Shown piece by piece: positions 34,164-42,814 of a stretch of DNA of 44,791 nt. The translations under genes were made by a program, and so were the position numbers. A model generated the notes under the pieces. The model was not told the origin of the DNA and did no database searches. It was given only the letters and a program-made list of their open reading frames with translations. Source of the stretch: Terriglobia bacterium (lineage in GTDB: Bacteria; Acidobacteriota; Terriglobia; Acidiferrales; UBA7541); the NCBI GenBank assembly GCA_020073375.1, contig JAIQFG010000034.1:1-44791 (forward strand), written 5' to 3'. How positions within the stretch are numbered: the first letter of the stretch is position 1; each line of letters begins with the position of its first letter.

Positions 34164-37100
34164 ATGATTTTAGACATGCCTACGCCATCCTGTCACCCCG
34201 CGCAACGCCGCCGGACCGGCTGGCGGCAAAGAGTCTCCCGCCGCATGGCCGCCCTCGGGCTATCCGCCTCGCTGCTGACCGTTCCGGCGCTGCCGCAATC
34301 GCAGGCCCCCGCGCCTGCACCTCAGGCTGCTCCGACCAAGATACTTCCCCCTTCCGATAAAAGCCGCGCCCAGAAAGCGTTTCAGGCTGGCCGCGCGGCC
34401 GAGCAGTCCGGCGACTGGAAAGCCGCCTACGCAGATTATTCCGAGGCGGCCACCTACGCGCCCACGGTCCGCCAATATCCGATCCTGAAGGAGCATGCGC
34501 GATTCCAACTGATCCAGGGACTGGTCGATTCGGCCGAACGCCAGGCGCTGGCCGGCAACATTCCCAATGCGCGCGCCTTGCTCGGGCAGGCTTTGGAGAT
34601 CGACCCCAACTACGATGTCGCCCGGGAACGCCTCGGGGAATTGACCTCAGCCGTCGAGGCGGCGCAGGAAAAAGGGCCGCGTCTGGCCGGATTGCCCCGC
34701 CTGCATCCCAAGCCGGGCGCGCGGGATTTTGATTTTCGCGGCACGATGCGCGGCGCCTATGAGGAAATCGGCAAGCAATTCGACGTCACGGTTGTGTTCG
34801 ATGGAGATATGCCGGACCGCATCATCCGTTTCCGGGCCCCGGGCGTGGATTTCGACACGGCCTTAAGAATACTTGCGCTGCAGACGCAGACCTTCACGCG
34901 CGCCGCCGACGAACATACGTTGTTCGTGATGGCGGACACGCCGCAAAACCAGCGGCAATTCGCTCCGGAAATTGAAAAGACTCTGGTGCTGCCCGCTTCG
35001 GTTGGCAACGACGAAATGAACGAAACGGTCCGCATGGTCCGCGAGATGACCGGGATCACGCGCACGCAGCTCAATACGGCCTCGCGCACGCTGACGATCC
35101 GCAGCACGGAACAGAACGTCGCGCTGGCCCAGGCCCTGATCGGACAGATCGAGCAGCCCCGCGGCGAGCTCATGGTGGAAATAGAAATTCTCGAACTGAA
35201 TCGCGATGCCGCGCACCAGCTGGGCATCACGCCGCCCGAGTCCTCGACCGTATTCACTCTTAGCCCCGACGAGATTAAACAACTGCAGGCGGCGCAAAAT
35301 AACGGCACGCTGCTTTCCGTGATTCAAACTATTTTTGGCAGCGTTGGAGCGCTTGGCACGTCCACGGGAGGTTTGGGATCGGTGCTTCCGCCGATAATCG
35401 CCTTTGGCGGAGGCAATTCCATCTTTCTGGCCACCGTGCCGGGCGCCAGCGCCAATTTCAGCCAGGCGCTCAGCGCCGTGCGCAGGGCTCAACGCATCCT
35501 GCTGCGCGCGCAGGACGGAAAGCCCGCGACGTTTTTCGTGGGCGACCGCTACCCGATCGATTTTGGATTGCTCTCATCCAACCTCAGCCCGGCATCGACG
35601 GCGCTGGCCTCGGGAGTTCTTGCCGGCCAACTCCCGCAGGCCAATTACGCCGCAGGTACTTCTCCGGTGGCGCTCGCGCTGGGCGATTTCAACCGCGATG
35701 GCCCAACGGATCTTGTCGTCGCCAATCATGGCGACGGCACCACCAATGGCACGATCTCGGTGCTGCTGGGAAACGGAGACGGCACGTTCGGCACCCAGAT
35801 TCCCATCACCATCCCGGGGCTGGACCTGGCGGATGGTACGCCATCCACGCTGGCGTCGACCCCATCGGCGGTCGCGGTCGGCGATTTTGACGGCGACGGC
35901 AACCTGGATATCGCCGTAACGGATGAGGCCAACGGAAATCTGGAAATCCTGTTCGGCGACGGGCTCGGAAACTTCACCGAACCCACCGCGACCAGCACCT
36001 ACGCCACCGGCAGCGCGCCCGTGGCTCTGCTCGCAACAGACCTGAACGGCGATGGCACAGTGGACCTGGCCGTGGTCAACCAGGAAAACGGAACCACGAA
36101 CGGAACCGTTTCCGTTTTTCTCAACAACGCCTCGGGCACCAGGGTCAATACGTTCGCTCCGCGCACCGACTATCCGGTTGGCGTGCTGCCCAAGGGAATT
36201 GTCGCCGGAAATTTCAACGCGGATACTCGCCTGGATCTGGCGGTCACCAACTCCGGCGACAACACGGTTTCCATCCTGCTGCAGAACACCGATGTGAGCA
36301 CCGCGGTACTCGGAACCTTCACGCCTGCGGTCGATTATTCCACCGGGGCGGGTCCATCGGGCATTGCCGTGGCCGATTTCAACGTGGATGGAAAATTGGA
36401 TCTGGCCGTCACGAATCAGGGAGCCAGCCCCGGCACGGTTTCCATTCTGTTCGGCATTGGGGACGGAACTTTTCCTACGCACACCGAATTTGCCACCGGA
36501 TCAGGCCCAACGGGCATTGTCGCCGCAGACTTCACCGGAGAGGGCAACGCGGATCTGGCCATAACCGACCAGACCGACAACAACCTGGACCTTCTGGTGG
36601 GAAACGGGGATGGAACGTTCACGACGCCGATATCGCTGCCCAGCGGGAATGCGCCGGTGGCGATCGCGGCGCTGGACCTGAACGGCGACGCGGCCACCGA
36701 TGCCATTGTGGTGAACGAAGCCGCCGACAACGTGACCGTCACGCTCAACACGGTTTCGTCCGCGATCAACTCTTTTGCCAACCAGACGGCGTACCCTTCG
36801 GCCGATTACGTGGACCTGGGTTTGAAGATCAAGGCCACGCCGCGACTGCATAGCGACGACGATGTCACGCTGCATCTGGAATTCGACATCAAAAGTCTGG
36901 CCGGCAGCTCGGTCAACGGCATTCCCATTCTCACCAACCGCTCGCTGGACCAGACGATCCGTTTGCGGGAAGGCGAGACTTCGGTTATGTCCGGAATTAT
37001 TCAGAATAACGAGGCGCGCTCGATCAGCGGCTGGCCGTGGACTTCCTCGGTGCCGACTGTCGGAGACTTGACCGGCGAAAATACGGTCAACAACCAGAAG

Positions 37101-37358
37101 TCCGAGATCCTGATCCTGGTAACGCCCCGAGCCCTGCGTCTGCCGCCCCGCGATGCTCCTGCACTTTATGCCGGGCATGGGGAGCCCTCCACTGCTCCGG
37201 GCCCAATTCAGCAGCCCGTGAACGAGCAACCTCCGGCGCAGGCCCCGCAAGCCCCGCCCCCGGGCGGGCAGCCCGTGGTCACGCCCGGGGTGGGTCCGCA
37301 ACCCGGACAACAATTTCCCAACGGCGGCTTCCAGCGTCCTCCTCCGCAGCAGCAATAG
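34164..37358 (+). CDS. Secretin with a seven-bladed FG-GAP/VCBS beta-propeller inserted in the pore domain
   Basis: 1064-residue outer-membrane secretin-family protein. Domains in order: basic N-terminus and signal peptide (RRMAALGLSASLLTVPALPQ); TPR-like repeats (~65-161, AERQALAGNIPNARALLGQA); STN domain (~186-259, FDFRGTMRGAYEEIGKQFDV); secretin N-domain (~281-333, TLTIRSTEQNVALAQALIGQ). The secretin core starts near 336 (LMVEIEILELNRDAAHQLG) and reaches KPATFFVGDRYPIDFGLL. At ~500-874 come seven FG-GAP repeats, most with a Ca-binding-type loop (DFNRDGPTD, DFDGDGNLD, DLNGDGTVD, DFNVDGKLD). The secretin core then resumes at YVDLGLKIKATPRLHSDDDV, runs through IRLREGETSVMSGII and ends LILVTPRALRLP. 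A Pro/Gln-rich tail follows. The start is uncertain: ATG at 34164 or 34176, TTG at 34062, none with a ribosome site. Confidence 0.88.
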   Translation: MILDMPTPSCHPAQRRRTGWRQRVSRRMAALGLSASLLTVPALPQSQAPAPAPQAAPTKILPPSDKSRAQKAFQAGRAAEQSGDWKAAYADYSEAATYAPTVRQYPILKEHARFQLIQGLVDSAERQALAGNIPNARALLGQALEIDPNYDVARERLGELTSAVEAAQEKGPRLAGLPRLHPKPGARDFDFRGTMRGAYEEIGKQFDVTVVFDGDMPDRIIRFRAPGVDFDTALRILALQTQTFTRAADEHTLFVMADTPQNQRQFAPEIEKTLVLPASVGNDEMNETVRMVREMTGITRTQLNTASRTLTIRSTEQNVALAQALIGQIEQPRGELMVEIEILELNRDAAHQLGITPPESSTVFTLSPDEIKQLQAAQNNGTLLSVIQTIFGSVGALGTSTGGLGSVLPPIIAFGGGNSIFLATVPGASANFSQALSAVRRAQRILLRAQDGKPATFFVGDRYPIDFGLLSSNLSPASTALASGVLAGQLPQANYAAGTSPVALALGDFNRDGPTDLVVANHGDGTTNGTISVLLGNGDGTFGTQIPITIPGLDLADGTPSTLASTPSAVAVGDFDGDGNLDIAVTDEANGNLEILFGDGLGNFTEPTATSTYATGSAPVALLATDLNGDGTVDLAVVNQENGTTNGTVSVFLNNASGTRVNTFAPRTDYPVGVLPKGIVAGNFNADTRLDLAVTNSGDNTVSILLQNTDVSTAVLGTFTPAVDYSTGAGPSGIAVADFNVDGKLDLAVTNQGASPGTVSILFGIGDGTFPTHTEFATGSGPTGIVAADFTGEGNADLAITDQTDNNLDLLVGNGDGTFTTPISLPSGNAPVAIAALDLNGDAATDAIVVNEAADNVTVTLNTVSSAINSFANQTAYPSADYVDLGLKIKATPRLHSDDDVTLHLEFDIKSLAGSSVNGIPILTNRSLDQTIRLREGETSVMSGIIQNNEARSISGWPWTSSVPTVGDLTGENTVNNQKSEILILVTPRALRLPPRDAPALYAGHGEPSTAPGPIQQPVNEQPPAQAPQAPPPGGQPVVTPGVGPQPGQQFPNGGFQRPPPQQQ

Positions 37359-37669
37359 GCCAAGGCCCGGCCTTGACGGAGAAGGCACCGGAACGCCGCT
37401 GCTGTCTTGTTCCCACCGCCGCCTTGACCCTAGACTGTTCAAAGACCCAGTGCAGGGAAATCCGGAAGTGAGAACAGGTGCGCCTGTCCTCGCCTTGGGC
37501 TTTCGGACAGTTGACCCGGTTCGCTGTTCCATCCCAAGATTGTTCCTCTACCGAAATTTTCTCACTCGCCAGGCTGCGGGGTTCCTGTGTCTTCGACGAG
37601 TATGATTCGGCTGAGTGTGATTCGCCCGAATGCGATTGGAATGCTGGCCGGCGTGGCCGAGGTTGAGAG
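37359..37669. other. Intergenic gap between secretin and pentapeptide protein
   Basis: 311 bases without a convincing gene. A short GGCCCGGCC-centred palindrome just after the secretin stop is too small to call a terminator. Several stop codons interrupt all plus frames until the TTG at 37670. The two genes could still share a transcript. Confidence 0.5.
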
Positions 37670-39670
37670 TTGAAGATAGAAGAGCACCAGCCAAGCCTGT
37701 TCCTGACCGAGCTCGAGCGGAGCGTTCCCGCTGCCGCCGGCGGCCTCGCGGAGATCCTCGAACAGCACGCGGATTGGCTGGACTCGGCGGGCGAGGCGGG
37801 AATCCAGGCGAATCTTTCCAGGGAAAATCTGGAAGGCGCGGACCTGATCGACGCGCGCCTGCAGGACGCCATCCTCAACAAGGCGTGTTTGAAGGGCGCC
37901 GATCTGATGCTCGCGGACTTGCGCGGCGCGAGCCTGCTGCAGGCCAACCTGCAGGAAGCCAACCTGCTGGGCACCCAATTCCAGCAGGCGAATCTGCAGG
38001 CGGCCAATCTAAAGCAGGCCACGGGCCTTGTCGACACGCAGTTCGCCGGAGCGAATCTCTTTGGCGCGGTGCTGCCGGAAACCACTTCGCCGCTCGAGGG
38101 ATTGAAAAATATTCGCCAGGCGGCCGGGCGCGCCGGGTGGATGATTGCGGCCCTGATGGCGCTGCATGGGCTGGTCTGGCTGCGCATCTTCACGACCCGG
38201 GACGCGCAACTCCTGAACAATTCTCCGGCGCTGCCTTTTTTCGGTTTGCAGGCGGATTTCCCTTTCGTCCCGTTTTATCTGTTTGGGCCGGTGGTGATGC
38301 TTGTGCTCTACGTTTGCTTTCACTTGTACATGCAGCGCCTGTGGGACGGAACTTCGCAACTGCCCGCGATTTTTCCCGATGGGCGGACCCTGGATGCGTG
38401 CCTTCCGTGGTTCGCCCGCTGGGCGGCGCGCGCCTATAGCGCCTGGCTCAGAAGCATGCGCTCGCCGCTGGCGTTTCTCGAAGCGGGAATCGCCATGCTG
38501 TTGCTGTACTGGGTGACGCCGGCAACGATTCTTCTTTTCTGGGCGCGCTACCTGAGCATGGAAGACCTTCGCGGATCGGTAGCTCAGGCGCTGCTGGTCG
38601 CCGGCGCCGTGGTCTTTGCCATCAGCTTTCCGAGGATGGCCGCCAAAGCGTTCGGGGCGGATCTGGAGCGGCCCGGCGTTAAGGCAAAATTTTCGCACAA
38701 AAAAATGGCGAGGCTCCGCAGGTGGGTTCCCGTCGGAATCGCCTTCGTTCTTTCCCTGCTCTCCACCGGAATTATTCTGGGAATTCCGCATGACGCCGCC
38801 CGGACCGCCCCCGCGGGCCCGGCGAAAATCAACGCATGGGCGGCGCAAACTCTCTGGCTTGCCGGTTACAACCCGTTCGCTCAGTTGACCGAAGCCGACG
38901 TTTCCACCAAACCCGCCGGATGGTCAGGCCGGGACGAAGATCTCGCCCCGGTCAAAGGCGCCAACCTCAACCGGCTCAAGCTCCGCTACATCCAGGCCTA
39001 TGGCGCGTTTTTTGCCAAAGCGCACTTGTGGCAATCCGATCTCCGTCATGCGTATCTTTCGGAAGCGGACCTGCGCGAAGCCAATCTCCGCCAGGCCAAC
39101 CTGTCGTTCGCGAATCTGAGCGGGGCGAAACTCAAGAACGCCACCATGCAGGAATCGGGTCTGCAAAATGCCGTTCTGGACCGCGCCGATCTTCGCGCCG
39201 CCAATCTTTCGTCCGCGATTCTTTCCAACGCCACGCTTCTGGACGCGGTGCTGGATGGCGCCAATCTCTATAAAGCGGATTTGCACACGGCTACCATGCA
39301 GCGCGCCAGCCTCAAACAGGCCGACCTGCGCGAGGCCATCCTGGTGAGCGCCAATCTCGCATCGGCCAACCTCCAGGAAGCCTATCTGACGTCCGCGAAA
39401 TTGGGAGACGCGCGGTTAAGTCACGCCGATCTGGGCCGCGCCATCCTCGATGACGCCTTTTTGCGCAACGCGGATTTGAGCGGCGCCAATTTCCAGGGCA
39501 CCGTGCTGACCGGAGCGGACCTGACCGGCGCCAACCTGCAGGGCGCCGATCTGCGCGGCGCGCTGGGGCTGACCTGGAAGCAGGTCTGCTCCGCTTCCGG
39601 CTACGCGCAGGCACAACTCGACGACAGCCTGCAATTCGATTTGCAAACCCTCTGCGTGAACCATCACTGA
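37670..39670 (+). CDS. Membrane protein with two pentapeptide-repeat beta-helices
   Basis: 666 residues. A short N-terminal segment is followed by pentapeptide-repeat block 1 (~45-135; A(N/D)LxX steps such as NLEGADLIDARLQDAILNKA and LQANLQEANLLGTQF). A hydrophobic middle (~155-390) has about five or six TM helices, for example AGWMIAALMALHGLVWL, FGPVVMLVLYVCFHLYM and WVPVGIAFVLSLLSTGIIL. Pentapeptide block 2 is long (~435-645). It ends with the cap-like sequence 'LGLTWKQVCSASGYAQAQLDDS', often seen after such repeats. Each block should fold as a right-handed quadrilateral beta-helix. The start is a TTG at 37670 with GAG-rich sequence upstream. The function of this family is unknown. It follows the secretin on the same strand. 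Confidence 0.88.
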   Translation: MKIEEHQPSLFLTELERSVPAAAGGLAEILEQHADWLDSAGEAGIQANLSRENLEGADLIDARLQDAILNKACLKGADLMLADLRGASLLQANLQEANLLGTQFQQANLQAANLKQATGLVDTQFAGANLFGAVLPETTSPLEGLKNIRQAAGRAGWMIAALMALHGLVWLRIFTTRDAQLLNNSPALPFFGLQADFPFVPFYLFGPVVMLVLYVCFHLYMQRLWDGTSQLPAIFPDGRTLDACLPWFARWAARAYSAWLRSMRSPLAFLEAGIAMLLLYWVTPATILLFWARYLSMEDLRGSVAQALLVAGAVVFAISFPRMAAKAFGADLERPGVKAKFSHKKMARLRRWVPVGIAFVLSLLSTGIILGIPHDAARTAPAGPAKINAWAAQTLWLAGYNPFAQLTEADVSTKPAGWSGRDEDLAPVKGANLNRLKLRYIQAYGAFFAKAHLWQSDLRHAYLSEADLREANLRQANLSFANLSGAKLKNATMQESGLQNAVLDRADLRAANLSSAILSNATLLDAVLDGANLYKADLHTATMQRASLKQADLREAILVSANLASANLQEAYLTSAKLGDARLSHADLGRAILDDAFLRNADLSGANFQGTVLTGADLTGANLQGADLRGALGLTWKQVCSASGYAQAQLDDSLQFDLQTLCVNHH

Positions 39671-39689
39671 GAAATGTTTTTTGAATTCA

Positions 39690-39725
39690 GGGTGCCGCAC
39701 CCTTGTGGGCTTCCAGGGTGCGGGT
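39690..39725 (+). terminator. Hairpin after the pentapeptide gene, possible terminator
   Basis: CCGCACCC and GGGTGCGG pair around a ~12-base loop about 25 bases past the stop. Only three T follow, so termination is not certain. Confidence 0.45.
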
Positions 39726-39803
39726 TTGGTGACACGTAAATTCCCGTTTCGCCCGCCAGCAATTGCTGGCTAACATCCGTAGAAATCGGATCGATATTTT
39801 TCG

Positions 39804-40871
39804 CTAGCTCGTCTGCCCGCCATCGAGGCGCGGCGGCGCTTCCAGGAACGAGCGGATGGCGTGCCAGGTCAGCTGCCGGTTGAGCCCCAACACCACCGAA
39901 TGCGCGATCCCCGGTAGAATCGTGAATTGCCGGTCTGAGTTCGGGAGCTTCTGGAAGAAATTGAGCAAGTCCCGCTCGGTGGCGATGCCGTCGTATTCGC
40001 CGCGCAGGATCATCACCGGGGCATGTACCTTGAGCGGATCGACGATCGGGAGGTTGGAGGTCATATCGAGATACGTCCCGGTCGGAATTTCGTTGCCGAA
40101 TTGCAGTTCGGCGTCGGCCTGGGCTTCGGCGACCGCCATGTCGGACGTGCCGGGCTTGTCGCGCGTGAAAATGCTGCGAATCATGTTGCGGTCGCGCGGG
40201 CGGCGGTTGTGCGTGCGGTAGAATTCCAGCTGCTTGCCGCGGTCGGCAAGCGTGGGCGAACCTTCACCGGTGTAAGTGAACCCCGAAAGAATCAGGCGAT
40301 CCACGCGCTCCGGACGCGCCATGGCAAATCCACCGGCGCGCAACGCGCCCGACGATTCCCCGAAGATGTGAAACTTCTGCTGTCCCGTCTCGCGCACGAT
40401 CAACTCGGACCCCGCCTTCATGTCCGCAACGCCGTCCGCAATATTGGCGTTCCCCTGCGTGCGGGACGACCGGCCGTAGTTTTCGCAGTCCATCGTCCAC
40501 ACGTCGTAACCGTATTCCGCGAACTTATCCATCAGCGAGTACTCACCGTGTCCGGGGACCGTCAAATCGTAGCTCGACCGCGAGGACGTGGACGAACCGT
40601 GAATGAGCAACAACACCGGCAGCGCCGGTTTTCCGGATTGCGGCGCTCCCATGCGCTTGCGGTACATGTACAACTTCACTTCGCCCTTTTGCGCCCAGTA
40701 CTCGTTGCTCCAGATTTTGTCGCCGGACGCGCCCGGCTTGTCCTTCGCCGCTGCGGGAGCCGCCGCAAACGCCTCGGTAGCGATGCCCGGCAGCGCCAGG
40801 CTGCCGGCAATGGCCGGCGCCGCGCCCAACAGAAAATTTCGTCGAGAGGTGCGGCTCTTTGCTATGGACAT
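39804..40871 (-). CDS. Exported alpha/beta hydrolase (Tat signal)
   Basis: 355 residues. The N-terminal twin-arginine signal SRRNFLLGAAPAIAGSLALP predicts folded export. The alpha/beta hydrolase core runs from VLLLIHGSSTSSRSSYD (oxyanion HG). The nucleophile Ser is in IFGESSGALRAGG (GxSxG, near 170), the acid Asp probably in ILRGEYDGIA, and His in LPGIAHSVVLG near the end. An additional cap segment (about 215-270) contains FYRTHNRRPRDRNMIRSIF. It could be an esterase, lipase or epoxide/peptide hydrolase; the substrate is not predictable. It converges on the pentapeptide gene. Confidence 0.88.
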   Translation of the reverse strand: MSIAKSRTSRRNFLLGAAPAIAGSLALPGIATEAFAAAPAAAKDKPGASGDKIWSNEYWAQKGEVKLYMYRKRMGAPQSGKPALPVLLLIHGSSTSSRSSYDLTVPGHGEYSLMDKFAEYGYDVWTMDCENYGRSSRTQGNANIADGVADMKAGSELIVRETGQQKFHIFGESSGALRAGGFAMARPERVDRLILSGFTYTGEGSPTLADRGKQLEFYRTHNRRPRDRNMIRSIFTRDKPGTSDMAVAEAQADAELQFGNEIPTGTYLDMTSNLPIVDPLKVHAPVMILRGEYDGIATERDLLNFFQKLPNSDRQFTILPGIAHSVVLGLNRQLTWHAIRSFLEAPPRLDGGQTS

Positions 40872-41152
40872 GACATGCCTCCGGAGATGTGCGACCTAAA
40901 TCGTGACGCTACAATACCCTTTTTGCGATAACGATTTCAATGTCGGTAAGGATTGCACGATGACTATTTCGGAGAGAAATCTGCCCACACCGCCCCGAAA
41001 GGAATAGGAGACTGGCCCTCACAAAACCAATTCGCGGCACTGGCGGTTAATTTTGTAGAGGCCGTCCTGTTTTTGGACGGGCAGCTTTACTTCTTCAGCC
41101 CATGAACTTCTTCCGAATTTCGTCGGGCGGTTCCATGATGTCCAGAGTTGGC
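40872..41152. other. Intergenic stretch before the mobile-element region
   Basis: Leader of the hydrolase gene (minus strand) and about 200 bases in which I see no gene, repeat or clear promoter. The RAYT-associated repeat begins at 41153. Confidence 0.5.
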
Positions 41153-41228
41153 CGGGTGGCCCAGCTTTTGAATTTGAATTTCGGGTGCCCCGTCCTTCGC
41201 TCTTTGAAGGGCGGGGCTTTTGACTTTG
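41153..41228 (+). repeat. RAYT-associated REP unit, left copy
   Basis: 76-base unit. It opens CGGGTGGCCC, then an AT-rich stretch, then the hairpin GTGCCCCGTCCTTC / GAAGGGCGGGGC, ending TTTTGACTT. It is nearly identical to 43320-43396 over its whole length and inverted relative to the copy at 41795-41838. Confidence 0.85.
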
Positions 41229-41243
41229 TTCTCAAGGACTGCC

Positions 41244-41778
41244 TCAGCGCAAGGGATCGATGCGGACCAGTCCGGTTTCCTTCTTCGCGTAGAATGAAAA
41301 ACTGCTCCAGGGCCAATCTTTGGGATGCGACACCAGGCGTCGCCTCACCGGATTCATGTGCATGTAGTGAAGTTTCTCTACAAATTTCGTCTGGCTCCAG
41401 ACGTTAAAGTCGTAAAAGCGGGGCTGCCAGAATTGGGGGGAGCATGTCCTGCGAGCCTTGAAACGGAAGCCTGAGTTGCTGGGAGGGCATTTTCTTGTGC
41501 GGCCGATGCCGGAGCCGCCGCGACACGCGCTCCTTCAACACCTGGATGATGGTGGACGGATTTCCCTTGGCCGGCTCGCCGATAAGCAGATGAATGTGGT
41601 TGGGCATGACGACGTAGCCCACGAGCGCAAACCCATATCGGTCGCGCACTTCGCCCAGAACTTTTACAAACAGATTCTTCGCCCGCGCCGAGGAAAACAG
41701 GGGCAATCGTCTGTAACAACTGCAGGTGATGAAATGAAGGTGAGCCAGTCCGTCCCGTCGCCGCAAGCCGTTGGGCAT
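41244..41778 (-). pseudogene. REP-associated tyrosine transposase (RAYT, IS200-like Y1), frameshifted
   Basis: The first frame (from the ATG at 41778) reads MPNGLRRRDGLAHLHFITCS and then VGYVVMPNHIHLLIGEPAKG, with the HxH metal motif in NHIHLL. Near 41437, at a run of six C (minus strand), the frame breaks. Homology resumes one frame over with FWQPRFYDFNVWSQTKFVEK, then LHYMHMNPVRR carrying the catalytic Tyr, and ends VRIDPLR at 41244. A one-base change restores a full-length RAYT of about 178 residues, so it is either recently inactivated or a homopolymer sequencing error. REP units flank it in inverted orientation. Confidence 0.88.
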
Positions 41779-41794
41779 GGCAATCCAAACCAAA

Positions 41795-41838
41795 AGCCCC
41801 GCCCTTGAAGACCGTCAAGGACGGGGCACCCGAACACC
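41795..41838 (-). repeat. RAYT-associated REP unit, right copy (inverted)
   Basis: Reads AAGCCCCGCCCTTGAAGACC then GTCAAGGACGGGGCACCCG, the reverse complement of the 41153 unit's hairpin. The outer GGCCACCCG word, which opens the left unit in reverse complement, is found again at 41914-41922. Confidence 0.85.
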
Positions 41839-42039
41839 CGCATCATAACTCACAGTTGACTTACGGGAGTGGTATCATTCGCTGGTGAAGCGCGGTCAAA
41901 AGTACAAAACCCGGGCCACCCGCCCATGACGATGGGCCCGGACGAATGAACAATGTAAACGAGAATGAAAATCCAATCGCGACACAGTCGGGTGAACCTT
42001 ACCGACGAACGCAATACTAGTCCGTTCACAGGAAAATAT

Positions 42040-42414
42040 ATGAGAAACATGTTGATCTTTGTTGCAGTCGTGAATTTCATCTTTCTTGCCGCTTGCTCTA
42101 ATACTCCTCCCAAGATGGCAGGATCGAAAATGGATTTTGCGGATTTACGGAAACTGAAGATTGAAAATGCTGCCGCTGACGCGCGAAACTCCATCGAATC
42201 TAAGGATTTTCGCCTACTTGCTGTGAGGGGTTACGTGCTAGAAGTCCCCGGCACCAGTGAGGACATACAAAACATCAAGACAACTTATGGACTCAAAGAG
42301 ATTGAAGGCACTAGCGATGCCGTAGAAGGACCAGATCACAAACTTTTAATCGACAACGCGCGGCGATATGCAGAAAAGTATAATCAGACGATTATTGCAG
42401 AGGCTCATCGCTGA
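42040..42414 (+). CDS. Small lipoprotein, unknown function
   Basis: 124 residues from the ATG at 42040, with AGGAAA five bases upstream. The N-terminus MRNMLIFVAVVNFIFLAACS is a lipoprotein signal with an LAAC lipobox. The mature part is charged and helical (MDFADLRKLKIENAAADARN) with a second region 'RGYVLEVPGTSEDIQNIKTT'. Base composition is clearly more AT-rich than the neighbours, a sign of foreign origin. It abuts an Rhs core fragment, so it could be cargo or an immunity-type gene left from an Rhs locus; nothing in the sequence proves that. Confidence 0.65.
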   Translation: MRNMLIFVAVVNFIFLAACSNTPPKMAGSKMDFADLRKLKIENAAADARNSIESKDFRLLAVRGYVLEVPGTSEDIQNIKTTYGLKEIEGTSDAVEGPDHKLLIDNARRYAEKYNQTIIAEAHR

Positions 42415-42814
42415 CACCTTCAAGTACGATCCCTTCGGCAGACGTAACTACAAATCCTCTTCCGCTGCCACTTCCATCTACGCCTACGACGGCGACAACC
42501 TGATCGAGGAAACGAATTCTTCGGGAGGAGTGGTTGCCCGGTATACGCAGACGCAGAACATCGACGAATCGTTGGCGATGCTGCGCAGCAGCGTAACGAG
42601 TTACTACAACGCTGATGGCCTTGGCTCTGTCACATCGCTCACGAACTCGGCGGGCGCGGCGGCACAGACGTACACTTATGATTCGTTCGGGAACGTCACG
42701 GCGTCCAGTGGTTCATTGACGAATCCGTTCCAGTACACTGGCCGCGAATCCGACCCAGAGACGGGTCTGTATTACTACCGCGCCAGATATTATGACCCGT
42801 CCACCGGTCGTTGA
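42415..42814 (+). pseudogene. Rhs/YD-repeat core fragment, truncated at both ends
   Basis: An open stretch matches the end of the Rhs core. It shows YD-type repeats (FKYDPFGRR, YAYDGDNLIEETNSSGGVV, YTYDSFGNVTASSG) and the hallmark FQYTGRESDPETGLYYYRARYYDPSTGR. In intact Rhs proteins this motif is followed by the 'F(I/L)S.DP' cleavage region and a variable toxin; here it stops at once where an IS21-like end begins. The N-terminal thousand or so residues are missing too. Confidence 0.85.
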
